The position numbers were made by a program, and so were the translations under genes. The notes under the pieces are model-generated. The model did not search any database and was not told where the DNA came from. It saw only the letters and a program-made list of their open reading frames with translations. From assembly GCA_013001485.1 (NCBI GenBank), contig JABDMN010000054.1, positions 1 to 7,566 of the forward strand: a stretch of DNA of 7,566 nucleotides. Direction: 5' to 3'. Numbering within the stretch: the first letter of the stretch is position 1; each line of letters starts with the position of its first letter. This stretch comes from Acidimicrobiia bacterium (lineage in GTDB: Bacteria; Actinomycetota; Acidimicrobiia; Spongiisociales; UBA5794). Below, in pieces: positions 1 to 5,850 of the stretch.

Positions 1-889
1 AGATTCCCGACATCAGCCGGTTATCTGTGTTGATCGTCACGGCGAAACCGGCCCGGTGCAGAGCACCGACAGGGTGTTCGGCAGCAGCGGACCACATTCC
101 GGTGTGCAGGTTGGACGTCATCGAGACTTCGAGCGGAACGCGATGGTCGCGTACCCGGGCGGCCAGGGGGCCGAGCTTGGTGATCACTCCGTTCGAGTCG
201 CGGGCGGTCTCGTCGATGATGCGGACTCCGTGTCCGATCCTCTGCGCGGCGCACAGCGAGAGCGCTCGCCAGATGCTGTGGGCGCCGTCGCCCTCGCCGG
301 CGTGGATGGTGAGGCCGAGTCCGGCTCGACGGGCCACGGTGCAGGCCGCAAGGTGCGCTTCTGGTGGATAGCCGCGCTCTGGCCCGGCCAGGTCAAACCC
401 GACGACGCCCGACCCCACAAAGTCGGCTGCGGCCTCGGCCACCGACAAGGAGTCTCCTTGCTGGCGCAGCGCTGTCACGATCACGCCCGCGACAACGCCG
501 GTCTCGGCCATCCCGCGTGAGATGCCGGACAGGACAGCCTCGATTGCGTCGTGTCGCGAGAGTCCCTGGCTCATGTGCAGCGACGGGCCGAATCGGATCT
601 CTCCGTACACGATGCCATCGGCGGCGTAATCGGCCACGCACTCGAATGCCACGCGTTCCAGGGCGTCGGCGCTCTGCATGACCGCCACTGTGTGATCGAA
701 AGCCTCCAGGTAGGTCTCGAGTGATCCCGAGTCGCCCTGGAAGAACCACGCCGCCAGTTCGTCGACGTCGTTGGTGGGGAGACCTCGGTATCCGTGCTCA
801 TCGGCCAACTCGACGATCGTCGCTGGGCGTAAGCCTCCATCGAGGTGGTCGTGGAGGAGCGCCTTGGGCAGCGAACGGAGCATTTCCAT
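1..889 (-). CDS. add: Adenosine deaminase, partial (C-terminus off the left edge)
   Basis: Reading the minus strand from ATG at 889 gives 296 codons with no stop before the window edge. The protein should deaminate adenosine or deoxyadenosine to inosine in cytosolic purine salvage. Visible signatures are LLHDHLDGG (residues 11-19; H13 and H15 as zinc ligands), VVGFDLAGPE (162-171), HAGE (196-199; H196 zinc ligand, E199 catalytic), RIGHG (217-221; H220), MTSN (257-260) and NTDNRLMSG (287-295; D289 as the last metal ligand). All catalytic residues known for the family are therefore present. Family members run to about 340-370 residues, so roughly 50-70 C-terminal residues are missing. The start is firm because an in-frame TAA lies four codons upstream; a second ATG two codons later is the only close alternative. 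There is no Shine-Dalgarno sequence, and a TAACGT box lies 6 nt upstream, suggesting leaderless translation. The gene is divergent from the AI-2E-family gene. Confidence 0.95.
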   Translation of the reverse strand, partial: MEMLRSLPKALLHDHLDGGLRPATIVELADEHGYRGLPTNDVDELAAWFFQGDSGSLETYLEAFDHTVAVMQSADALERVAFECVADYAADGIVYGEIRFGPSLHMSQGLSRHDAIEAVLSGISRGMAETGVVAGVIVTALRQQGDSLSVAEAAADFVGSGVVGFDLAGPERGYPPEAHLAACTVARRAGLGLTIHAGEGDGAHSIWRALSLCAAQRIGHGVRIIDETARDSNGVITKLGPLAARVRDHRVPLEVSMTSNLHTGMWSAAAEHPVGALHRAGFAVTINTDNRLMSGI

Positions 890-895
890 CGGGCA

Positions 896-901
896 ACGTT
901 A
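896..901 (-). promoter_or_regulatory. Putative leaderless -10 box of add
   Basis: On the minus strand TAACGT is followed by 6 nt and then the ATG of add, so transcription would start at or next to the start codon. The TAA of this box is also the in-frame stop that fixes the add start. No convincing -35 element is visible. The call rests on the same spacing recurring before other genes of this window. Confidence 0.5.
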
Positions 902-938
902 GGGGATTCGGATCCTCGGAGAACGAGAGGCTGCGGGG

Positions 939-944
939 TACGCT
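939..944 (+). promoter_or_regulatory. Putative leaderless -10 box of the AI-2E-family gene
   Basis: TACGCT is followed by 6 nt and the GTG at 951. There is no well-placed Shine-Dalgarno sequence (a GAGAGG run lies about 20 nt away, too far). The 61-bp spacer shared with divergent add (890-950) must hold both promoters, so their -35 regions would overlap and the two genes may be co-regulated or compete for RNA polymerase. Confidence 0.5.
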
Positions 945-950
945 CCCGCG

Positions 951-2081
951 GTGGCCGCCGACTCCGAGAGGATCAAATTCACACCGCGTCTCCTCGGTGA
1001 TGACGGCATGCCGCCATGGATACCGCGGCTCATCCTGCTTGTGTTCGTCGGCGGTCTTGGGTTCATCCTCACGCTGGGCATCGTCAGGGTTCTTCGTGGA
1101 TTCCTGATCCTGCTTCTCATCTCCTTCTTCTTGTCCACGGCGTTCGAGCCGGGCGTTGCGTACCTGGCCAAGCGCGGCTGGAAGCGAGGCGCGGCTACCG
1201 GAGTGTTGTTCCTGTTGGTGTTCGTGGTCGGAGGAACGTTCCTGGCGCTGATGGTCCCTCTCATCGTGGACCAGACCGCCAAGCTCATCGAGCAAGCACC
1301 GGGATACCTCGATCAGATATCCGAGTGGTTGGCCAACGTCGGCATCGAGTTCTCGGCCGAAAGGCTGGGCGAGGCGGTCACAACGCTCGAGGGAGACGTC
1401 GAAGGCTTTGCCACTGACATTGCCGGACGCGTCTTCGGTGTCGGCTCGGCACTGTTGAACTCCGTTTTCCAGATGCTCACGATCGCGTTGTTCACCTTTT
1501 ACCTCACCGCCGATGGGCCCCGATTGCGCCGAGCGATGCTGTCCGTGCTCCGGCCGGATGCTCAGCGGGAGATGGTGCGGATCCTGGATATCGCAGTCGA
1601 GAAGACCGGCGGTTACTTCTACAGCCGGTCGCTCCTGGCTGCGCTTGCTGCACTCGTGACCTGGGGCGTGTTGTCGGCGATCGGCGTGCCATTCGCGCTT
1701 CCGCTGGGATTGTGGGTGGGGACCCTGTCCCAGTTCGTGCCGGTCGTCGGCACATACCTGGGTGGGGTCCTACCGGTTCTGATCGCGCTGCTCGAAAGCC
1801 CTGGCAAGGCCCTTGCTGTGGTGGTGTTCATCGTGCTGTACCAGCAGGTTGAGAACTACTTCATCGGGCCCCGCATCACTGCCCGGACGATGTCGCTCCA
1901 CCCAGCCGTCGCCTTTGGGTCGGCCCTCATCGGCGCCAGCCTCCTCGGCGCACCAGGAGCTCTGATGGCGCTCCCGGCGGCAGCCACGATGCAGGCCGTG
2001 GTGAGCACGTACATCGAGCGACACCAGGTCGTCGAGGAACCGGTGCCGATCGAGCCGGTTGAGCCCGTCGAGCCAGCCTGA
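951..2081 (+). CDS. AI-2E / PerM-family multi-pass membrane transporter
   Basis: This 376-residue membrane protein has the PF01594 layout. There are two hydrophobic segments near the N-terminus (about 25-45 and 50-65), a third at about 82-104, a soluble region (about 105-165), and then several further segments from about 165 to 350. Recognisable family motifs are QFVPVVGTYLGG (261-272), VENYFIGPRI (300-309), and SLHPAVAFGSALIGASLLGA (315-334). Family members include autoinducer-2 exporters and Na+/H+ antiporters, but many have no known substrate, so the quorum-sensing label should not be taken literally. The C-terminus ends in a short EPV-repeat acidic/proline tail (about 363-376). The GTG at 951 is chosen for its leaderless -10 box; an ATG at residue 20 (1008) is possible, since the first membrane segment starts after it. 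It ends 22 bp before the next gene. Confidence 0.9.
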   Translation: MAADSERIKFTPRLLGDDGMPPWIPRLILLVFVGGLGFILTLGIVRVLRGFLILLLISFFLSTAFEPGVAYLAKRGWKRGAATGVLFLLVFVVGGTFLALMVPLIVDQTAKLIEQAPGYLDQISEWLANVGIEFSAERLGEAVTTLEGDVEGFATDIAGRVFGVGSALLNSVFQMLTIALFTFYLTADGPRLRRAMLSVLRPDAQREMVRILDIAVEKTGGYFYSRSLLAALAALVTWGVLSAIGVPFALPLGLWVGTLSQFVPVVGTYLGGVLPVLIALLESPGKALAVVVFIVLYQQVENYFIGPRITARTMSLHPAVAFGSALIGASLLGAPGALMALPAAATMQAVVSTYIERHQVVEEPVPIEPVEPVEPA

Positions 2082-2089
2082 AGCCCCGG

Positions 2090-2095
2090 TACACT
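2090..2095 (+). promoter_or_regulatory. Putative leaderless -10 box of the PNPOx-like gene
   Basis: TACACT lies 8 nt before the ATG at 2104, in the 22-bp gap after the AI-2E-family gene. It supports 2104 as the start rather than the in-frame upstream codon at 2059, which would overlap the preceding gene by 23 bp. The -35 region is not convincing, and read-through from the upstream gene is also possible. Confidence 0.45.
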
Positions 2096-2103
2096 CGCTG
2101 TCG

Positions 2104-2562
2104 ATGGAGGATCTCACCAAACCGAGGGCCAACGCTCTGCTCGAGAACGAGCCGGTGGGGCGTCTCGGTGTCGTGTCCGACGGAGATCCCTACGTCACGG
2201 GTTGTTCATTCGTGCACCACGAGGGAACCGTCTACCTGCGGACTGCACCAGGCAAGCGGCTCAGCGCCATCGAGGCGCACCCGAGAGTGTGTCTCGAGGT
2301 CAGCACCTGGGAGTCGTCGACCGGTGAGTGGCGATCGATCGTGGCCATGGGGACTGCACACCTGGTGGACGATCCCGACGTCGAAGCGCTGGCCATCAGG
2401 CTGCTTCGCGAGAAGTACCGCCGGATCACCAGGTCGCGGCTCGAGATGGCACCGGACGAACCAGGCGCTGACGGAGTCGTCGTAGCGATCGACCTCGACG
2501 AGACATCTGCCCGGACGTCAGGCACCGGACTCGACGACGGAATGAACCCGGGCCGGCTCTGA
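2104..2562 (+). CDS. Pyridoxamine 5'-phosphate oxidase-related FMN-binding protein
   Basis: This is a 152-residue single-domain protein of the split-barrel flavin family (PF12900/PF01243 type). The N-terminal helix and first strand (about 5-24, ending VGRLGVVS) are followed by DGDPYVTGCSFVHHEGTVYL (26-45), TAPGKRL (47-53), a segment with HPRVCLEV (59-66), and EWRSIVAMGTAHLVDD (75-90). This matches the order seen in small PNPOx-like proteins that bind FMN or F420. The histidine known from nitroimidazole reductases cannot be assigned with confidence. The substrate is unknown and the protein is unlikely to be true PdxH, being too short and lacking the PdxH C-terminal signature. The start was chosen because homologues begin near this methionine and a -10 box precedes it. 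A 35-bp gap separates it from the SCO gene, which has its own promoter. Confidence 0.85.
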   Translation: MEDLTKPRANALLENEPVGRLGVVSDGDPYVTGCSFVHHEGTVYLRTAPGKRLSAIEAHPRVCLEVSTWESSTGEWRSIVAMGTAHLVDDPDVEALAIRLLREKYRRITRSRLEMAPDEPGADGVVVAIDLDETSARTSGTGLDDGMNPGRL

Positions 2563-2563
2563 G

Positions 2564-2591
2564 TTGGCATAGCGGGTGCCACCGGTAGCGT
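2564..2591 (+). promoter_or_regulatory. Promoter of the SCO - cytochrome c - CtaG operon
   Basis: A -35 box TTGGCA (2564-2569), a 16-bp spacer and a -10 box TAGCGT (2586-2591) precede the GTG at 2598 by 6 nt. This is the best-formed promoter in the window and predicts a leaderless transcript. It lies entirely in the 35-bp gap after the PNPOx-like gene. Three copies of a GTGGCA-like hexamer in alternating orientation cover it (see findings), which suggests that a repressor or activator could bind here. Confidence 0.6.
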
Positions 2592-2595
2592 GGCC
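2564..2595. repeat. Three alternating GTGGCA-like half-sites, 13 bp apart
   Basis: TTGGCA at 2564-2569 (plus), GTGGCA at 2577-2582 read on the minus strand (TGCCAC on plus), and GTGGCC at 2590-2595 (plus). The pairs form two interlocked perfect 5-bp dyads, each with a 7-nt centre (TGGCA/TGCCA and GCCAC/GTGGC). The start-to-start distance is exactly 13 bp both times. The array spans the -35 to the end of the -10 region of the SCO promoter. An operator role is inferred; the binding protein is unknown. Confidence 0.4.
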
Positions 2596-2597
2596 CC

Positions 2598-3188
2598 GTG
2601 AAGCGCTTCCTCGCCATTCTGCTGCTGATCGTCGCTGCCTGTTCGGGATCAGACGGTGACACCGCGTCTCGGTTCGAGGGAGTCGAATACGCGGCTCCAC
2701 TCGCAAAGCCTGACTTCGACCTTGTGACCACATCCGGCGAGAACTACGACTTCGGGTCTGAGACAGACGGAAAGCTGACGATCCTCTACTTCGGGTACAC
2801 ATACTGTCCCGACATCTGTCCCGTTCACCTGGCTCAACTCGACGCCGTCTTCGAGAAGCTTCCGGAGGTACGGCGCAACTCGGTGGTCCTGTTCGTCACG
2901 GTCGATCCCGAACGAGACACCCCGGACCGGCTCGAGCAGTGGGTCGGTGGTTTCAATCCCGATTTCGTCGCCCTGACCGGCACCACAGAGCAATTGGCAG
3001 CCGCTCAGGAGGCGGTGGGTGTAGCTGTCGCATTCAAGGTTGGGGAGGACGACGACTACACAATGGCGCACGCCGGCCAGGTCTTCGCCTACGCCCCGGA
3101 CGGGTTCGCCTACACCGTGTACCCGTTTGGCACTCGTCAGACCGAGTGGGTCCATGACCTTCCGCTCTTGCTGGAGATGACGGGATGA
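2598..3188 (+). CDS. SCO1/SenC family copper chaperone lipoprotein
   Basis: This 196-residue thioredoxin-fold protein delivers copper to, or reduces, the CuA site of cytochrome c oxidase outside the membrane. A signal peptide with a lipobox (IVAAC, lipidated C15) anchors it to the membrane. The SCO core begins near residue 38. YFGYTYCPDICPVH (64-77) carries the CxxxC copper motif (C70, C74), VTVDPERDTP (100-109) is the typical following block, and H158 in YTMAHAGQVF (154-163) is the expected third copper ligand. All three metal-binding residues are thus present. The start is GTG, placed by the signal peptide and by the -10 box 6 nt upstream. Its stop overlaps the ATG of the cytochrome c gene (ATGA), indicating coupled translation. 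The downstream cytochrome c and CtaG genes strongly support an oxidase-assembly role. Confidence 0.93.
   Translation: MKRFLAILLLIVAACSGSDGDTASRFEGVEYAAPLAKPDFDLVTTSGENYDFGSETDGKLTILYFGYTYCPDICPVHLAQLDAVFEKLPEVRRNSVVLFVTVDPERDTPDRLEQWVGGFNPDFVALTGTTEQLAAAQEAVGVAVAFKVGEDDDYTMAHAGQVFAYAPDGFAYTVYPFGTRQTEWVHDLPLLLEMTG
3173..3176 (+). promoter_or_regulatory. Ribosome binding site of the cytochrome c gene
   Basis: GGAG within the last codons of the SCO gene lies 8 nt before the ATG at 3185. It supports that start and translational coupling across the ATGA overlap. Confidence 0.5.
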
Positions 3189-3568
3189 ATCGGCTCATCG
3201 TGGCGTTCGCCATCGCTCTGGTCGTAGCCTCCTGCGGTGGCGCGGACACGGCGTCGGGCCGAGGTGAGGCCCTCGTACAGGACCTCGGATGCGTCACCTG
3301 TCACACCGACGATGCCAATGCCCTTGGCCCTCCCTGGGTCGGCGTCGCCGGTTCGGAGCGGCCGCTCGACGATGGCTCCAGCGTCGTCGCCGACGAGGCC
3401 TATCTCATCCGATCGATCGTCGAACCGGGAGAGGACATCGTTGCGGGATGGCGGCCGGCCATGCCGATGTTCTTCCTGTCTGACACCGAGGTGGATGACA
3501 TCGTGGCCTACCTGTTGTCGCTGAGTGGTGACGCGCTCGTTCCTACCATGCCGTTCGATGAGGAGTAA
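3185..3568 (+). CDS. Small mono-haem cytochrome c lipoprotein
   Basis: This 127-residue protein has an N-terminal signal peptide with a lipobox (VVASC, C17) and a single class I cytochrome c domain. CVTCH (36-40) is the covalent haem site with H40 as proximal ligand. GPPWVGV (48-54) follows, and M93 in RPAMPMF (90-96) is the likely distal methionine (M95 is the alternative). The terminal helix, TEVDDIVAYLLSL (101-113), is typical of the cytochrome c domain fused to subunit II in caa3 oxidases. The protein therefore looks like a stand-alone, membrane-tethered version of that domain. It probably passes electrons to a terminal oxidase or supports its maturation. It overlaps the SCO gene by 4 bp and its last codons carry the ribosome binding site of the CtaG gene, so the three are co-expressed. 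No oxidase subunit gene lies in the window. Confidence 0.9.
   Translation: MNRLIVAFAIALVVASCGGADTASGRGEALVQDLGCVTCHTDDANALGPPWVGVAGSERPLDDGSSVVADEAYLIRSIVEPGEDIVAGWRPAMPMFFLSDTEVDDIVAYLLSLSGDALVPTMPFDEE
3561..3565 (+). promoter_or_regulatory. Ribosome binding site of the CtaG gene
   Basis: AGGAG lies 6 nt before the GTG at 3572, inside the end of the cytochrome c gene and directly before its TAA stop. It decides the CtaG start. Confidence 0.65.
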
Positions 3569-3571
3569 TCG

Positions 3572-4390
3572 GTGAACATCGGCTGGTGGTGTACTGCTCT
3601 CGAAAGCCCCTGGACATGGGCATGGGTTGCCTATCCGGCTATCTGGGCGGCGGCCCTGGCTCCGCTGGTCGCGTACCACCTGGCGATGCGCCGCCGGGGT
3701 GAGAGCGCTGACGAGACCGGCCGGCAGCGGCTCTGGTTCACCTTCGGGATCCTTGCCTTCTGGGTTGCGTCAGACTGGCCCCTGGGAACCCTCGGAGCCG
3801 GATACCTCGCTTCGGCACACATGCTCCAGTACCTGCTCTACATTCTGGTTGCTGCGCCACTGTTGCTCCTGGGGATCCCCGAGTGGATGGCTCGCAGAAT
3901 CGTGGAGCGCCTCCGGATGTACCGCCTGCTCAAAGGCCTCTCCAGCCGGTTGCTGCTGACGGGCATCATCTTCAACATCGTCCTCGTCGGGTCGCACGCT
4001 CCAGTCACCGTGGATCTGTTGCGCACGAGCGCGATCGGGTCGTTCGCCATGGACTTCCTGTGGCTGGCGTCAGGGCTGCTTCTCTGGCTGCCGCTGGCGG
4101 CACCGCTTCCTGAGCTACGCAACCCCTCCTACCCGGCCCGGATGGTGTACCTCTTCGCCGCGACCGGGATCGTGGCGATCCTTCCTGCGAGCTTCCTGAC
4201 GTTCTCGGTCTTCCCGCTGTACCGCATCTACGAGTTGGCGCCGCGAGTGAACGGAATCGCCGCCATCGATGACCAGCAGATGGCCGGCCTCATCATGAAG
4301 CTGGGCATGCTGCCGGTGATCTGGAGCGTGCTCGCTGTGCAGTGGTTCCGCTGGGCCAACACCGAGCCTGCTCTCCGGGTCCGGACGTAG
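3572..4390 (+). CDS. CtaG-type cytochrome c oxidase assembly factor (caa3_CtaG)
   Basis: This 272-residue protein has about seven hydrophobic segments (around 17-36, 54-72, 80-102, 127-143, 158-178, 190-213, 240-258). Family features of PF09678 are visible: HMLQYLLYILVAAPLLLLG (83-101), SHAPVTVD (141-148), a hydrophobic block ending LLLWLPLAAPLP (169-180), TFSVFPLYRIYE (210-221) and DDQQMAGLIM (233-242). Bacterial CtaG of this type is needed for assembly of caa3-type oxidases, probably in CuA or CuB insertion. Compared with my memory of the family, the second histidine of the HMxQH motif is tyrosine here (Y87). The start is GTG with a strong AGGAG six bases upstream. It is third in the SCO - cytochrome c - CtaG operon, 3 bp after its neighbour. 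Its TAG stop is built into the -10 box of the next gene. Confidence 0.87.
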   Translation: MNIGWWCTALESPWTWAWVAYPAIWAAALAPLVAYHLAMRRRGESADETGRQRLWFTFGILAFWVASDWPLGTLGAGYLASAHMLQYLLYILVAAPLLLLGIPEWMARRIVERLRMYRLLKGLSSRLLLTGIIFNIVLVGSHAPVTVDLLRTSAIGSFAMDFLWLASGLLLWLPLAAPLPELRNPSYPARMVYLFAATGIVAILPASFLTFSVFPLYRIYELAPRVNGIAAIDDQQMAGLIMKLGMLPVIWSVLAVQWFRWANTEPALRVRT

Positions 4391-4393
4391 GAT
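4388..4393 (+). promoter_or_regulatory. Putative leaderless -10 box of the YceH-like gene
   Basis: TAGGAT begins at the TAG stop of the CtaG gene and is followed by 6 nt and the ATG at 4400. No Shine-Dalgarno sequence is present. An 8-bp palindrome GTCCGGAC (4379-4386) sits directly upstream and could be chance in this GC-rich DNA. No clear -35 box is seen, so read-through from the CtaG operon remains possible. Confidence 0.45.
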
Positions 4394-4399
4394 TCCCTC

Positions 4400-5065
4400 A
4401 TGCGATTGACCGATCCTGAAGCACGGGTGCTCGGGTCCCTTATCGAGAAGGAGTTCACGACTCCGGAGTACTACCCGCTGACCTTCAACGCGTTGCGAAC
4501 CGCCTGCAGCCAATCGTCAAACCGCGATCCGGTCGTCGATTACGACGATGACACCGTGAGCGATGCCGTAGCCGCGCTCCGGGAGCGTGGCCTGGTGAAA
4601 CAAGTCCGCATCCCCGGACAACGCTCCGAGAAGGTACGGCACTCTCTGCACGAGCACCTCCCGATCACACCCGCGCAGACGGCTCTCGTTGCCGTGTTGA
4701 TGTTGCGGGGCCCGCAGACCGTGGGTGAGCTGCGCCAGCGCACGGAGCGATATCACGACTTCGACAGTCTCGTAGCCGTGGAAGAGGAACTGACTCAGAT
4801 GGCGGGCCTTGACACCCCTGTCGTGCGGCGATTGGAGCGCCGGCCAGGGCAGAAGGAGGCTCGCTACGTGCAGCTCCTCGACGTCGCCGACGAGTCCGAC
4901 TCGACCCCTGAGGCAGGCGAGGAAGCTGTGGCATCGGAGACGGAGGAGCCTGATCCACCGGTTGTTGACGCGGATGGTCAGGAGATCAGCGTCGCAGATC
5001 TCGCCCGACAGCTCGAGGAACTCAAGGCCGAGGTCGCCTGGCTCCGATCGAGGATCGAGCTGTGA
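4400..5065 (+). CDS. YceH-like DUF480 winged-helix protein
   Basis: This 221-residue protein closely follows the DUF480/YceH family (E. coli YceH is of similar length). LTDPEARVLGSLIEKEF (3-19) runs into TTPEYYPLTFNALRTACSQS (20-39) and NRDPVV (41-46), the family signature. A second winged-helix-like half follows at about 85-163 (LPITPAQTALVAVLMLRGPQ, TVGELRQRTERYH). An acidic linker (about 163-197) leads to a C-terminal coiled coil (about 198-221, heptad-like LARQLEELKAEVAWLRSRIE). The molecular role of the family is not established. The fold suggests nucleic-acid or protein binding. The gene has its own putative -10 box and overlaps the next gene by GTGA, making it the first gene of a three-gene cluster. 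Confidence 0.9.
   Translation: MRLTDPEARVLGSLIEKEFTTPEYYPLTFNALRTACSQSSNRDPVVDYDDDTVSDAVAALRERGLVKQVRIPGQRSEKVRHSLHEHLPITPAQTALVAVLMLRGPQTVGELRQRTERYHDFDSLVAVEEELTQMAGLDTPVVRRLERRPGQKEARYVQLLDVADESDSTPEAGEEAVASETEEPDPPVVDADGQEISVADLARQLEELKAEVAWLRSRIEL
5050..5054 (+). promoter_or_regulatory. Ribosome binding site of the PqqB-like MBL gene
   Basis: GAGGA in the last codons of the YceH-like gene, 7 nt before the GTG at 5062. It supports this start and coupling through the GTGA overlap. Confidence 0.55.
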
Positions 5066-5850
5066 AGGCCGTCGTCCTCGGCTCCGGCCAGGACGGCGGT
5101 GTGCCTCAGCTGCTCGGACCCGACCGGGACGAGCGGTCAGCATCGTCGGTTGCCGTTGTCACGGACGATGGCGCGATCCTCCTCGACTGCGCCCCTGATG
5201 TTCGTCGGCAGCACCGGGCGTTGACTTCGGCAATTGGTGACGATGCCGCCAGGATCGCTGCTGTAGCCCTCACGCACGGACACATGGGCCACTACGCCGG
5301 TTTGGTTCACTTCGGGAAGGAAGCAGCCGCTACGACAGAGATTCCGCTGTATGGAACGAGGTCGATGATTCGCTTTCTCGAGTCGAACGAGCCGTGGGCG
5401 ACGCTGTTTCGAAACAGGAATCTCGTCGTCGGGTCGACGACCTTCGAGATCGGTGGAGTGAAGGGGGAGGCAATTCCGGTTCCGCACAGGTCGGAGCTCA
5501 CCGACGCTGTGGCCTGGTCGATCAGCGACGACGAGACGCGGTTGCTCTATCTGCCAGACATCGACTCATGGGACGCCTGGCCGAACGCTGCGGACGTCAT
5601 CGGGAGTCACGATGTGGCCCTGCTCGACGCGTCGTTCTTCGACGAAGACGAGCCCCTGGGTCGGCCGATCAGCGAGATCCCTCACCCCCTGGTAGTCGAC
5701 ACCCTCGAACGGTTCCGCGCTGCAGACTGTCGAGTCGTCCTGACTCACCTCAACCACACCAATGCGTTGGCCCGGGGAGATGCCGACGCGCATGCCCGTG
5801 TCGCAGCCGCAGGCTGGGAGGTCGCCTTCGACGGAATGGTGATCGAGTGA
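5062..5850 (+). CDS. PqqB-like metallo-beta-lactamase-fold protein
   Basis: This 262-residue protein starts with VLGSGQDGGVPQ (5-16), as in PqqB. It carries the metal motif THGHMGHYAGL (71-81; H72, H74, H77), then VPHRSE (140-145; H142), LPDIDSWDAW (164-173; D166), SEIPHPL (204-210) and LTHLNHTN (227-234; H229 and H232). These blocks match a broad group of MBL hydrolases annotated as PQQ-biosynthesis protein B-like, not the lactamase, RNase J or glyoxalase II groups. The Asp of the usual HxHxDH is Gly76, which I recall as normal for this subgroup and which suggests altered metal binding. The cysteine cluster near the N-terminus of true PqqB is absent and no other pqq gene is nearby, so a role in PQQ synthesis is doubtful. 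Substrate unknown. It is coupled to both neighbours by GTGA overlaps. Confidence 0.87.
   Translation: MKAVVLGSGQDGGVPQLLGPDRDERSASSVAVVTDDGAILLDCAPDVRRQHRALTSAIGDDAARIAAVALTHGHMGHYAGLVHFGKEAAATTEIPLYGTRSMIRFLESNEPWATLFRNRNLVVGSTTFEIGGVKGEAIPVPHRSELTDAVAWSISDDETRLLYLPDIDSWDAWPNAADVIGSHDVALLDASFFDEDEPLGRPISEIPHPLVVDTLERFRAADCRVVLTHLNHTNALARGDADAHARVAAAGWEVAFDGMVIE

Noticed and set aside
798..1295. Minus-strand open frames of 165 and 129 codons across the add/AI-2E intergenic region
   Set aside because: They are low-complexity, charged translations antisense to the AI-2E-family gene and would run over both proposed promoters. The add reading frame with its catalytic motifs is the real minus-strand gene here.
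2041..2078. GAGCC-rich short repeats at the end of the AI-2E-family gene
   Set aside because: They simply encode the EPV-rich tail. The repeats are imperfect and short, so no separate repeat element is claimed.
951..2081. Autoinducer-2 export as the function of the AI-2E-family protein
   Set aside because: The family name reflects one studied member. No quorum-sensing gene (luxS, lsr) is in the window, so only the family is called.
2059..2103. Upstream in-frame start for the PNPOx-like protein
   Set aside because: It would overlap the AI-2E-family gene, adds residues without family similarity, and bypasses the TACACT box 8 nt before the ATG at 2104.
2649..3155. A 168-codon minus-strand open frame opposite the SCO gene
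   Set aside because: It lies wholly antisense to a gene with clear SCO motifs and shows no recognisable domain, so it is a GC-rich shadow frame.
5394..5846. An open frame extending the FAD oxidoreductase about 150 codons upstream
   Set aside because: This stretch is an arginine/proline-rich out-of-frame shadow of the PqqB-like gene. The flavoprotein begins naturally just before its GxGxxG motif, at the GTGA overlap.
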